Source: Luteibacter yeojuensis
GTDB lineage: Bacteria; Pseudomonadota; Gammaproteobacteria; Xanthomonadales; Rhodanobacteraceae
Reading direction: 5' to 3'
Length of the DNA: 64,000 nucleotides
Assembly (NCBI RefSeq): GCF_000964085.1
Contig: NZ_JZRB01000014.1
Span: 182,349 to 246,348 of the forward strand
Shown piece after piece: positions 16,746 through 24,903 of the stretch. The number at the start of each line of letters is the position of its first letter. Position 1 is the stretch's first letter. Position numbers and translations under genes: made by a program. The notes below the pieces were generated by a model. The model ran no database searches. It was not told the DNA's origin and saw only the letters and a list, made by a program, of their open reading frames with translations.

Positions 16746-18140
16746 ATGGATGTAAGCGTCAAGAAACAGGTCGAAGCCGCCCACCCCAAGGCGGCCATCG
16801 TCACCACGTGTATCCTCGCCGCGCTGGCCGGCCTCATGTTCGGGCTCGATATCGGCGTCATCTCGGGTGCGCAGCAGTTCATCCAGAAGGATTTCGGCGC
16901 CACCGACAGCATGATCGAGTGGGTGGTGAGCGTCATGACGATCGGCGCCGCCATCGGTGCGCTGGCCGCCGGCTGGACCTCGGCCGCGCTGGGCCGCAAG
17001 CGCTCGCTGCTGATCGGCGCCGTGCTGTTCATCGGTGGCTCGCTGTTCTGCGCCATGGCCTGGAACGCCGAGAGCCTGATCGCCGCCCGCCTGGTGCTCG
17101 GCCTTGCCATCGGCATCGCGACCTTCACCGCGCCGCTGTACCTCGCCGAAGTGGCCCCGGAGCGTATCCGTGGCGCCATGATCTCGACCTACCAGCTGAT
17201 GATCACCATCGGCATCCTGCTCGCCTTCCTGTCCGATACGGCATTCAGCAGCACGGGCAACTGGCGCTGGATGCTCGGCATCATCGCGGTGCCAGGCGCG
17301 CTGTTCATGGTCGGCCTGTTCTTCCTGCCCGATAGCCCGCGCTGGTTGCTGCTGCGCGGCCGCCGCGAAGATGCGCAGATCGTGCTGGCCAAGCTTCGTG
17401 GCGACGAGCAGGTGGTGGCCAAGGAAATCGCCGACATCGAGGATTCGCTGAAAACCAAGCAGCACGGCTGGAGCATGTTCCGCGAGAACCCCAACTTCCG
17501 CCGCTCGGTGGGCCTGGGCATGCTGCTGCAGGCCATGCAGCAGTTCACCGGCATGAACGTGGTGATGTATTACGCGCCGCGCATCTTCCAGGAAATGGGC
17601 TACGACACGAAGGCACAGATGTGGTTCACCGCCGCCGTGGGCCTCACCAACGTGCTGGCCACGCTGATCGCGTTCGCCCTGGTCGATCGCCTTGGCCGCA
17701 AGCCCATCCTGTATGCCGGCTTCACCATGATGGCCGTGGGCCTGGGCGTCGTGGGCACGATGATGGGCATGGGCATCCACAGCCACGGCGAGCAGATCTT
17801 CACCGTGGGCATGCTGCTGTTCTTCATCGTCGGCTTCGCCATGTCGGCCGGCCCGTTGATCTGGACCCTGTGCTCGGAGGTGCAGCCGCTGAAAGGCCGT
17901 GACTTCGGTATCGCTGCGTCCACCTGCATGAACTGGGCTACCAACTTCGTGGTGGCCGTGACCTTCCTGAGCCTGCTCTCGGGCATTGGCAATGCGCAGA
18001 CGTTCTGGCTCTACGCGGTGCTCAATGCCGTCTTCATCGTCCTCACCGCCTGGCTGGTGCCGGAGACCAAGGGCGTGACGCTGGAGCAGATCGAGCGGAA
18101 CCTGATGAGCGGCAAGCCGCTGCGGAAGATCGGCAGCTGA
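16746..18140 (+). CDS. galP: Sugar:proton symporter, GalP-like (MFS sugar porter)
   Basis: A 464-residue, 12-helix major facilitator protein very close to E. coli GalP across its length. It has LAALAGLMFGLDIGVISGA, the GWTSAALGRKRS loop 2-3 motif, APERIRGAMISTYQLMITIGIL, the PDSPRWLL loop, QQFTGMNVVMYYAP in helix 7, and the closing VPETKGVTLEQIERNLM. It imports galactose, glucose or related aldoses with protons; pairing with the XylB-like enzyme suggests xylose, arabinose or galactose. A strong intrinsic terminator ends the unit at 18164-18194. Confidence 0.92.
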   Translation: MDVSVKKQVEAAHPKAAIVTTCILAALAGLMFGLDIGVISGAQQFIQKDFGATDSMIEWVVSVMTIGAAIGALAAGWTSAALGRKRSLLIGAVLFIGGSLFCAMAWNAESLIAARLVLGLAIGIATFTAPLYLAEVAPERIRGAMISTYQLMITIGILLAFLSDTAFSSTGNWRWMLGIIAVPGALFMVGLFFLPDSPRWLLLRGRREDAQIVLAKLRGDEQVVAKEIADIEDSLKTKQHGWSMFRENPNFRRSVGLGMLLQAMQQFTGMNVVMYYAPRIFQEMGYDTKAQMWFTAAVGLTNVLATLIAFALVDRLGRKPILYAGFTMMAVGLGVVGTMMGMGIHSHGEQIFTVGMLLFFIVGFAMSAGPLIWTLCSEVQPLKGRDFGIAASTCMNWATNFVVAVTFLSLLSGIGNAQTFWLYAVLNAVFIVLTAWLVPETKGVTLEQIERNLMSGKPLRKIGS

Positions 18141-18163
18141 GCCGCCGCATCGCGGTAGTGCGG

Positions 18164-18194
18164 AAGGCCCGGGCATCGTCCCGGGCCTTTTTTT
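18164..18194 (+). terminator. Rho-independent terminator after galP
   Basis: AAGGCCCGGG, a 6-base loop CATCGT, then CCCGGGCCTT running into seven T residues. The stem is a perfect 10-bp GC-rich hairpin 23 bases after the galP stop. It ends the sugar unit before the TMEM175-like gene. Confidence 0.93.
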
Positions 18195-18267
18195 CGCCCG
18201 GCAGTTGCCTCGGCAGGGCCGCCAAGGCGATGATCGGCGGCACGCCACGGTGGGGGAGCCGACGAGC

Positions 18268-18903
18268 ATGTCAAACGCGCAGGAAACGCAACTGGAACGG
18301 CTGACGTTCTTCTCGGACGCCGTGTTCGCCATCGCCATCACGCTGCTGGTCATCGAGATCCACGTACCCCACCCCGAGGGCGCCGGTGACATGGCCTGGC
18401 TGCAGGCGCTCGCCGACCTGCTGCCCCACTTCCTGGGGTACATCCTCAGCTTCATCGTCGTGGGTGCGCTATGGGCCGCCCACCATCGCGTCTTTGGCGC
18501 GCTGAGCGGCTACGCGCCGTCACTGGTATGGCGCAACCTGGTGCTGCTGATGTCGGTCGCGTTCATGCCGTTCTCGTCGGCGCTGATGAGCACGCATGCA
18601 ACGGAGCGCGTGCCCGAGATGTTCTATTCCATGAACCTGTTCGTGGCCGGGCTGCTGCAATGGCGGCTGTTTCGCGGTGCCCTGCGCGCGCCTTACCTGC
18701 GCGAGGGCGTGACCGACGACGAAGTGGCCATGCTGCGCCGGCGCACGCTGGCCCTGCCGCTGATGTCGGTGTGCTCGTTCGTGCTCGCGTTCTGGATCCC
18801 CGGGCCGAGCAACCTGCCCCTTGTATTGATGCCGCTGGTGGTGGCGTGGTTCGCCAAGGGCGGCTTCCGTCGGCGTAGCACGATTCCGCCTGCCGAGGCG
18901 TGA
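18268..18903 (+). CDS. TMEM175-like (DUF1211) potassium channel protein
   Basis: A 211-residue membrane protein with about six helices. It opens with RLTFFSDAVFAIAITLLVIEI, the FSDAVFAIA signature of helix 1 of the TMEM175 family. Bacterial members have one six-helix repeat and form tetrameric potassium-permeable channels. Later helices are recognisable (HFLGYILSFIVVGALWAAHHRVF, the ALPLMSVCSFVLAFWIP segment). ATG 18268 (MSNAQETQ) fits the family; the frame is open earlier to 18205. The gene stands alone after the galP terminator. Confidence 0.85.
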   Translation: MSNAQETQLERLTFFSDAVFAIAITLLVIEIHVPHPEGAGDMAWLQALADLLPHFLGYILSFIVVGALWAAHHRVFGALSGYAPSLVWRNLVLLMSVAFMPFSSALMSTHATERVPEMFYSMNLFVAGLLQWRLFRGALRAPYLREGVTDDEVAMLRRRTLALPLMSVCSFVLAFWIPGPSNLPLVLMPLVVAWFAKGGFRRRSTIPPAEA

Positions 18904-19036
18904 GAAAACAGGACACAAATCAGTTTCTCCGTCCCGCCGTTTCCCGGCACAAAAAGTCAGATTTTTGAGGAAACTTCCATATCCCTCTGTAGGGGTAATC
19001 CGACACACTTTCTCCAGCGCTCGCGTAGTCGGGCCC

Positions 19037-19096
19037 GGCACGTGCCGCGCGGGGTGACCCGTGTCACCCCAATTGCCGGCGGCCCAATAGTGGGCC
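19037..19096. promoter_or_regulatory. Three successive inverted repeats upstream of the fimbrial operon
   Basis: GGCACGTGCC (19037-19046), GGGGTGAC-CCGT-GTCACCCC (19051-19070) and GGCCCA-ATAG-TGGGCC (19081-19096) lie one after another in the 225-base gap before the major pilin start at 19129. The middle one has perfect 8-bp arms. They may be operators for a fimbrial regulator or a structured 5' leader. The rest of the gap (18904-19036) is less GC-rich and probably holds the promoter, but no clear -35/-10 pair is seen. Confidence 0.55.
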
Positions 19097-19128
19097 GTTG
19101 AACTACGACCTAGAGAAAGGTTAACTGG

Positions 19129-19671
19129 ATGAACCTCAAGCTTATGACCACCGCCCTGCTCGTCGCAGGCCTTGCCGCCCCGGCTGTTTTCGCGGAAACC
19201 GGCACCATCACCTTCACCGGCAAGATCACCAACGTGACCTGCTCGGTCGACGGCAACGATACCGGTGGCCCGAACTTCACCGTGAACCTGGGCCAGGTCA
19301 GCGCCGGCGACTTCAAAGACGTCGGCGATACCGTCGGCCAGACAGGCTTCAAGCTCACGATCGGCGGTGAGCCGAGCTGCACCAATGGCACGAAGGTGTG
19401 GGCCGCGTTCGACGCGGACGGCGCCACGGTCAACCCCGACACCGGCCTGGTGCGCGTGACCGAGGGCACCGCGAAGGGTGTTGATATCCGTCTGTTCACC
19501 GAGGACGGCAAGAAGATCAACGCGTGGCTCAACGACAACATCGTGAAGAAGACCGTGGAGAACAACGTCGCCACGATCTATCACGCCGCGGCATTCGAAC
19601 GTACCGCCAACATCACCGCGGGTGATGCGACGGGCCGCGTGAAGTACACGGTGAACTTCGAAGCACCGTAA
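19129..19671 (+). CDS. Type 1-like fimbrial major subunit
   Basis: A 180-residue pilin with a signal peptide (MNLKLMTTALLVAGLAAPAVFA, cut near residue 22). The mature N-terminus TGTITFTGKITNVTC has the alternating pattern of a donor strand, followed by the usual single disulfide (Cys in NVTCSV and PSCTNG). The closing strand GRVKYTVNFEAP is the chaperone-binding F strand type. The subunit would polymerise in the usher pore by donor-strand exchange. It heads a tightly packed run: chaperone, usher, then the trb genes. A GAAAGG site precedes the ATG. Confidence 0.88.
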   Translation: MNLKLMTTALLVAGLAAPAVFAETGTITFTGKITNVTCSVDGNDTGGPNFTVNLGQVSAGDFKDVGDTVGQTGFKLTIGGEPSCTNGTKVWAAFDADGATVNPDTGLVRVTEGTAKGVDIRLFTEDGKKINAWLNDNIVKKTVENNVATIYHAAAFERTANITAGDATGRVKYTVNFEAP

Positions 19672-19725
19672 TCGAGCAAGGAGTCGACCGCCGGCGCGCC
19701 GGCGGTCGATCCGCAAAGGACGCCC

Positions 19726-20448
19726 ATGATTCGCCCCTTCATCCTGTGCGCGGCAATTGCCGCCGCCATCGTCGTGCCCATGGCAACGGCAAGCGCAAGC
19801 GTGGTCATGAACGCCACGCGTTACGTCTATCCCGCTGCGGCGAGTGAGATCACGGTAAAGGTCTCCAATGTCGGCAAGGTGCCTGCGCTCATGCAGGCAT
19901 GGATCGACGACGGCGACGCAAAGGCAACGCCTGAAACGGTCAACGTGCCCTTCAACCTTACGCCGCCCATCGCGCGCATCGAGGCGGGCAAGGCGCAGAC
20001 GCTGCGCATCAGCTTCACGGGCGGCGACTTGCCCACGGACCGCGAGAGCGTGTTCTGGCTGAATGTGCTCGAGGTGCCGCCGAAGCCCGCGGAAGGGACG
20101 GCCAACAGCCACCTGCAGCTGGCACTGCGCTACCGCATGAAGCTGTTCTACCGCCCGTCCACGTTGAAGGGGGCGGCAGAGTCGGCGCCAGCCAACCTGG
20201 CGTGGTCGCGGGATGGCACCGGCCTTGTGGTGCGAAATGACAGCGATTTCCACGTCGCGGTGAATGCGCTGACGGTGAAGGCCGCCCGCGCCGACGTGGA
20301 ACTCGAGCCCTTCTCAATCGATGCCCACGCATCGCGTTCCGTACCGGCAGGCGATACCGCACTGCCATCGGATGCCACCACGATCCACTTCCAGACGATC
20401 AATGACTACGGCGGTTTCGTCGAGCACGACGCAAAGCTGGTTCCCTGA
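19726..20448 (+). CDS. Periplasmic fimbrial chaperone (PapD/FimC family)
   Basis: A 240-residue chaperone with a signal peptide ending near ATASAS. Two Ig-like domains are recognisable: domain 1 with ASVVMNATRYVYPAAASEITVKVSN and the family signature PTDRESVFWLNVLEVPP, and domain 2 from about 135 (FYRPSTLKG, VRNDSDFHVAVNALTV, then SRSVPAGDTALP). It binds pilin and adhesin subunits in the periplasm and delivers them to the usher. The gene sits between pilin and usher, as is standard. Confidence 0.92.
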   Translation: MIRPFILCAAIAAAIVVPMATASASVVMNATRYVYPAAASEITVKVSNVGKVPALMQAWIDDGDAKATPETVNVPFNLTPPIARIEAGKAQTLRISFTGGDLPTDRESVFWLNVLEVPPKPAEGTANSHLQLALRYRMKLFYRPSTLKGAAESAPANLAWSRDGTGLVVRNDSDFHVAVNALTVKAARADVELEPFSIDAHASRSVPAGDTALPSDATTIHFQTINDYGGFVEHDAKLVP

Positions 20449-20472
20449 CCGTTCCGTACCCGATCTAAGCCC

Positions 20473-23109
20473 ATGCCAAACTCCCTCTCGCTTCGTCGAC
20501 GCGACCGCGTCGGCCCGCCCGTGCGCCAGCCCCTGGCCTTCGCTTTCGCGATGGCATCGGGCGCCAGTGCTCACGCGGCAGTCGACCCCGTGGATCCGCT
20601 CGGCCCGCAGGCCGCCTTCAGCAGCGATTTCCTGCACGTGGCCGCGCCGGTCGACCTATCCCGCTTTGAACGCGGCAACATCGTCCTGGCCGGCACCTAC
20701 CATCCGCAGGTGCGCGTCAACCAGCAGCCGGTACCCGGCATGGGCGAGGTGGTGTTTCGGCAGGTGGCGAACAGCGAAAGCGCAGCGCCCTGTTTTACCC
20801 AGGACATGCTCGTGCGGTTCGGCGTGGATATCGCCAAGGTCGCCACGCTGGCGGCGACGGACGCGGCCATACGCCCGTTTGGCAGCGAGGCCATCTGCGG
20901 TGGCCTCCAGGCCTACCTGCCCGGCGCCGTCGTGGATTTCGATGACGGCGAGCAGTTGCTGAATGTCTCGATACCGCAGGCCTTCATGCGTGCGCATGCG
21001 CGTGGCTATGTGGCGCCCGAGCTGTGGGACGAAGGCGAGCAGGCCTTCATGCTCAACTACAACGCCAGCAGCTACCAGGTACGCCGCGATGGCGAGCGGA
21101 GCAACGCGGCGTACCTGAACTTGCGGGCCGGCCTGAATGCGGGTGGCTGGCGCGTGCGCCACGCTGGCACGTGGAGCATCGCCAACCACCGCCAGCGTTG
21201 GGTGAATACCCAGACCTACGCGCAGCACGACATCACCGATGCCCGCGCACAGCTGACGTTGGGTGATGCGTATACCAGCGGCGATATCCTCGATAGCGTG
21301 CGGCTGCGCGGTGTGACACTCGCCAGCGATCCACGCATGCTGCCCGCATCGCAGCGTGGCTACGCACCCGTGGTACGGGGCGTGGCCGAGACAAACGCGC
21401 AGGTGACGATCCGGCAGAATGGCTACGTCATCCACAGCACCACGGTCGCGCCCGGCGCGTTCGAGATTGCCGACCTCTACCCCACGGGCTATGGCAGCGA
21501 TCTTGTCGTGACTATCACGGAGGCCGACGGACGGGAGCGGACGCTGTCCGTGCCGTTCACCGCCGTGCCGCAGATGCTGCGCGAAGGCGCCAGCCAGTTC
21601 ACCATCAGCGCGGGCCAGGTCGCGGAGCAGAGTGTCCGCGAAACCCCGTTCGTGTTCCAGGCATCGCTGCAGCGGGGCATCAACACCCATACCACGCTTT
21701 ACGCGGGCACGACGGCCTCGAACAGCTACTGGTCGGGCCTCGCAGGCGGTGCCGTGAACTTTCCGTTCGGCGCGCTGGCACTCGACATCACCGCGTCGCG
21801 GGCGGCCTTCCGCAACGACAGGTTGCGCCGTGGCGTGAGCACTCGCCTGCGCTACAACCGAACCCTCGCGGGCCCCGGCACAAACCTCGCCGTGGCGGCC
21901 TATCGGTTCTCCACGCGCGACTACCTTGGGGTGGTTGACGCGGCGCGGTGGCGCGCCGACCTCAACCACCAGGCGGCCAACCCGCGGCCTGGCGGCGAAC
22001 GTAGCCGCTTCGACGCCACGGTGTCGCAGCGCGTGGGGGAGGGCCAGCTCAGCGTCACGGGTTCCCTGGTCAACTACTGGGAGCGCCGCGCGCGCGGTGT
22101 GAACTATTCGGTCGGCTACGGCAGCACGTGGCGCACGCTCAGCTACAACGTCTCCATGCAGCGCTCGCGGCTGGGCGACGTGCTTGGCGGCGCCAACGAA
22201 CATCGCCAGCAAGGCGCCACGGACACGACGCTCTACGTATCGCTCTCTGTTCCGCTAGGGCGCACACCCACCTCGCCGACGCTATCGTCGACCTACAACC
22301 GGGCTACGCACGGCGGCAGCGCGCTGGCCGCATCGCTCGGTGGCGTGCTCGACGCCGAGGCGAACCTGTCATACAACCTCACCGCGAATCGGTCGGAAGA
22401 CGACGGCCGCGGCGCGGCGAACGGTGGCGCCAGCCTGGCGTGGCGCGCGCCGGCGGGGCAGTTCCGTGGCAGCGTTGGCCATGCAAGCAACGGCACCTCC
22501 CAATATGCCCTCTCGGCAGCGGGCGCCGTCGTCGGTCATCGCCACGGCATCACGTTTGCCCAGGAGCTGGGCGAGACGAACGCGATCCTGCACGCACCCG
22601 GTGCGGCGGGGGCGCGCGTCGAGTCGGCGGGCGGCGTAAGCCTGGACCGCCATGGGAATGCCGTAGTGCGCGGGCTCATGCCGTATCAACTGAACCAGGT
22701 CGGTATCGACCCGCGCGGTGCGTCGCACGATGTCCAGCTGGCGACCACCTCACACGCCGTGGCCCCCCGTGCGGGTGCCTTCGTGGGTATCGAATACGCC
22801 ACCACCGTGGCCCGGGCGCTCCTTATCCAGGCCGCGCGACCCGACGGGCAGCCGTTGCCCTTCGGCGCCACGGTCACTGACAGCCGCGGCCAGGCCGTGG
22901 GTGTGGTGGGCCAGGGCGGCAAGATCTTCACACGTGGCGTCGAGGGCGGCGAACGCATTCAGGTGAGCTGGGGCGATGGCAGTGACGCGCAATGCCATAT
23001 CGCCATCCCGGCAGACCTGGGTGCCTTGCCGTTGCACGGCCTGCACCACGCCACCCACGCAACGTGCGTGGACGGCACCCCGCTTGCCTCGCTACACGAG
23101 GTGCACTGA
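20473..23109 (+). CDS. Fimbrial outer-membrane usher (FimD/PapC family)
   Basis: An 878-residue usher. A signal peptide ends near SAHAA. The periplasmic N-terminal domain follows (FSSDFLHVAAPVDLSRFERG, CFTQDMLVRFGVD, with its Cys pair C-F-T-Q and AICGGL). The large 24-strand beta-barrel with plug comes next (RMLPASQRGYAPVVRGVAETNAQVTIRQNG is the plug region). C-terminal domains end in a Cys pair (AQCHIAI, ATCVDG). Full length and intact, so it should export the pilin. The trbB gene begins 76 bases downstream with no terminator seen between, so the secretion genes may be transcribed from the fimbrial promoter. Confidence 0.93.
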   Translation: MPNSLSLRRRDRVGPPVRQPLAFAFAMASGASAHAAVDPVDPLGPQAAFSSDFLHVAAPVDLSRFERGNIVLAGTYHPQVRVNQQPVPGMGEVVFRQVANSESAAPCFTQDMLVRFGVDIAKVATLAATDAAIRPFGSEAICGGLQAYLPGAVVDFDDGEQLLNVSIPQAFMRAHARGYVAPELWDEGEQAFMLNYNASSYQVRRDGERSNAAYLNLRAGLNAGGWRVRHAGTWSIANHRQRWVNTQTYAQHDITDARAQLTLGDAYTSGDILDSVRLRGVTLASDPRMLPASQRGYAPVVRGVAETNAQVTIRQNGYVIHSTTVAPGAFEIADLYPTGYGSDLVVTITEADGRERTLSVPFTAVPQMLREGASQFTISAGQVAEQSVRETPFVFQASLQRGINTHTTLYAGTTASNSYWSGLAGGAVNFPFGALALDITASRAAFRNDRLRRGVSTRLRYNRTLAGPGTNLAVAAYRFSTRDYLGVVDAARWRADLNHQAANPRPGGERSRFDATVSQRVGEGQLSVTGSLVNYWERRARGVNYSVGYGSTWRTLSYNVSMQRSRLGDVLGGANEHRQQGATDTTLYVSLSVPLGRTPTSPTLSSTYNRATHGGSALAASLGGVLDAEANLSYNLTANRSEDDGRGAANGGASLAWRAPAGQFRGSVGHASNGTSQYALSAAGAVVGHRHGITFAQELGETNAILHAPGAAGARVESAGGVSLDRHGNAVVRGLMPYQLNQVGIDPRGASHDVQLATTSHAVAPRAGAFVGIEYATTVARALLIQAARPDGQPLPFGATVTDSRGQAVGVVGQGGKIFTRGVEGGERIQVSWGDGSDAQCHIAIPADLGALPLHGLHHATHATCVDGTPLASLHEVH

Positions 23110-23185
23110 CCGCAACACCCCACGGGCACGACGTACGGGACGCGGAGACGACCGTTTTTCTTTAGAGCACTAGCGGGCGGCGGTC

Positions 23186-24193
23186 ATGAGGGCCGTCGCC
23201 GGCACGGGTACGACACCAGTCAACATGGAACAGGGACACTTCGGCGGCCCCGCGGCCGTCATCCGGGAGCGCGCACGCGAGAAATTGCTGCGCGACCTCG
23301 GCGACGTATTCCTTGAGGCGTTCAACGACCCCAAGACCGTCGAAATCATGCTCAACGCCGACAGCCGCCTCTGGCAGGAGCGGTTGGGCGAGGGCATGCG
23401 TTGCATCGGCACCATGCGGCCCAGCCAGTCCGAGGCCATCATCAAGACCACGGCGGGCTACTACGGCAAGGAGATCACCCGCGCCAACCCGGTGCTGGAG
23501 TCGGAGTTCCCCCTGGATGGCTCGCGCTTCGCCGCGCAGCTGCCGCCGGTCGTCAGCGGGCCCACTTTTGCGCTCCGCAAGAAGGCCATCGCCATCTTCA
23601 GCCTGGCCGACTATGTTTCGGGCGGGATGATGACCCCTGCGCAACGCGACGTGCTCATGGATGCCATCCGCCGGCACAGGAACATCCTGGTCATCGGCGG
23701 CACGGGCTCGGGCAAGACGACGCTGATCAACGCGATCATCCGCGAGATGGTGGAACTCGACGAGCGCGAGCGCGTCTTCATCATCGAGGACACCGGCGAG
23801 ATCCAGTGCGCCGCGCAGAACTTCGTCCAGTACCGCACCTCGTTCGAGGTGGGCATGACCCAGCTGCTGCGCACCACGCTGCGCATGCGCCCCGATCGCA
23901 TCCTCGTCGGCGAAGTACGCGGCCCGGAAGCGCTCGACCTGCTCATGGCCTGGAACACCGGCCACGAAGGTGGCGCCGCCACCCTCCACGCCAACGATGC
24001 ACGCGCCGGGCTCTCGCGCCTGGCGATGCTCATCAGCATGCACCGCGATGCGCCGCGGCCCATCGAGCCGTTGATCGGGGAATCCGTTCACCTGCTCGTC
24101 CACATCTCGCGCACCCCCAGCGGCCGTCGCGTCCAGGAAATCGTAGCCGTCGAGGGTTATGAGGATGGGCGTTATGTGTTGCGGGATCTTTGA
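23186..24193 (+). CDS. trbB: TrbB, VirB11-family secretion ATPase
   Basis: A 335-residue hexameric traffic ATPase of the P-type conjugation family. It has the Walker A GGTGSGKTT at about 171-179, the Asp box IIEDTGEIQC, the Walker B region LRMRPDRILVGEVRGPEA and the His box GGAATLHAN. It powers pilus assembly and substrate transfer at the inner membrane. It starts the trb gene set that continues to trbN. The start may instead be ATG 23225 (MEQGHFGG), since the first 13 residues are unlike the family. No DNA-processing genes accompany it in the window. Confidence 0.92.
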   Translation: MRAVAGTGTTPVNMEQGHFGGPAAVIRERAREKLLRDLGDVFLEAFNDPKTVEIMLNADSRLWQERLGEGMRCIGTMRPSQSEAIIKTTAGYYGKEITRANPVLESEFPLDGSRFAAQLPPVVSGPTFALRKKAIAIFSLADYVSGGMMTPAQRDVLMDAIRRHRNILVIGGTGSGKTTLINAIIREMVELDERERVFIIEDTGEIQCAAQNFVQYRTSFEVGMTQLLRTTLRMRPDRILVGEVRGPEALDLLMAWNTGHEGGAATLHANDARAGLSRLAMLISMHRDAPRPIEPLIGESVHLLVHISRTPSGRRVQEIVAVEGYEDGRYVLRDL

Positions 24194-24214
24194 ACCAGAC
24201 CCAGGAAGCTATCC

Positions 24215-24592
24215 ATGTCCGTTGTGCCAAAGCGTCACGTTGCCATTTCCGTTGTTCGACTCCTGGTATTGCTGTGCGCTCTCCTTCCCGTGCTCGCCTT
24301 CGCTGCTGAAGGCGGCCCGAAAGACACCCTTCCGTACGAAGATGGTCTGCAGGTCTTATATACGTCACTTACCGGCCCGGTACCGTTTGCAATCTCCCTT
24401 GTAGGCATCGTCGCTTGTGGCGCAATGCTCATCTTTGGTGGAGAGATATCCGGCTTCATGCGGACGCTTGTGTTCATCGTCCTCGTGGTGGCTGTCATCG
24501 TTCAGGCGGCAAGCGTCGTTACCTTGCTTGGCGGTACGAACAAGTTCTCAAGCGTACTTGAGGTTCAAAACGACTCCCCGCAGGTCGCGTGA
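24215..24592 (+). CDS. trbC: TrbC, VirB2-like pilin of the T4SS
   Basis: A 125-residue prepilin. A signal peptide (VVRLLVLLCALLPVLAFAAEG) is followed by two hydrophobic helices (VPFAISLVGIVACGAMLIFGG and TLVFIVLVVAVIVQAASVVTLL) joined by a short polar loop, the layout of TrbC/VirB2. In RP4, TrbC is cyclised by TraF; no traF-like peptidase is seen here. AGGAAG lies eight bases before the ATG. The base composition is visibly less GC-rich than the flanking trbB and trbE. It overlaps trbD by one to four bases. Confidence 0.85.
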   Translation: MSVVPKRHVAISVVRLLVLLCALLPVLAFAAEGGPKDTLPYEDGLQVLYTSLTGPVPFAISLVGIVACGAMLIFGGEISGFMRTLVFIVLVVAVIVQAASVVTLLGGTNKFSSVLEVQNDSPQVA

Positions 24593-24903
24593 TGAGCCTG
24601 CGAACGATTCCAATCCGCCGTGCGGGCAACCGAACCAATCTCGTCCTCGGTGGGGATCGCGAACTGGTGATGATGTCTGGCCTCCTTGCGGGTGCTCTCA
24701 TTTTTTCTGCGCAGGAGGTTAAAGCAGCAGTATTCGGGACCTGCATGTGGTTCGGCGGGTTGTATGTGCTTCGACTCATGGCTAAGTCCGACGCGAAGAT
24801 GCGTTTCGTCTACCTACGCCAGCGTCGATACAAGAAGTACTACGCCCCACGCTCAACGCCCTTCCGCGAAAACGGCCAACTAGAAGAGAAGCAGTACCGA
24901 TGA
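24592..24903 (+). CDS. trbD: TrbD, VirB3-like inner-membrane protein
   Basis: A 103-residue protein beginning MSLRTIPIRRAGNRTN. A hydrophobic region (residues about 28-60) is flanked by charged ends, and the tail has YLRQRRYKKYY. VirB3/TrbD proteins insert in the inner membrane next to the VirB4 ATPase. The ATG overlaps the trbC stop (TGATG); a GTG one codon earlier is also possible. Its 3' end overlaps trbE by four bases (ATGA), so the genes are translationally coupled. Confidence 0.85.
   Translation: MSLRTIPIRRAGNRTNLVLGGDRELVMMSGLLAGALIFSAQEVKAAVFGTCMWFGGLYVLRLMAKSDAKMRFVYLRQRRYKKYYAPRSTPFRENGQLEEKQYR

Noticed and set aside
23110..23185. Terminator between usher and trbB
   Set aside because: A T-rich stretch (TTTTTCTTT near 23154) is preceded only by a weak 4-bp stem, so I do not call a terminator. 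Read-through from the fimbrial genes remains possible.
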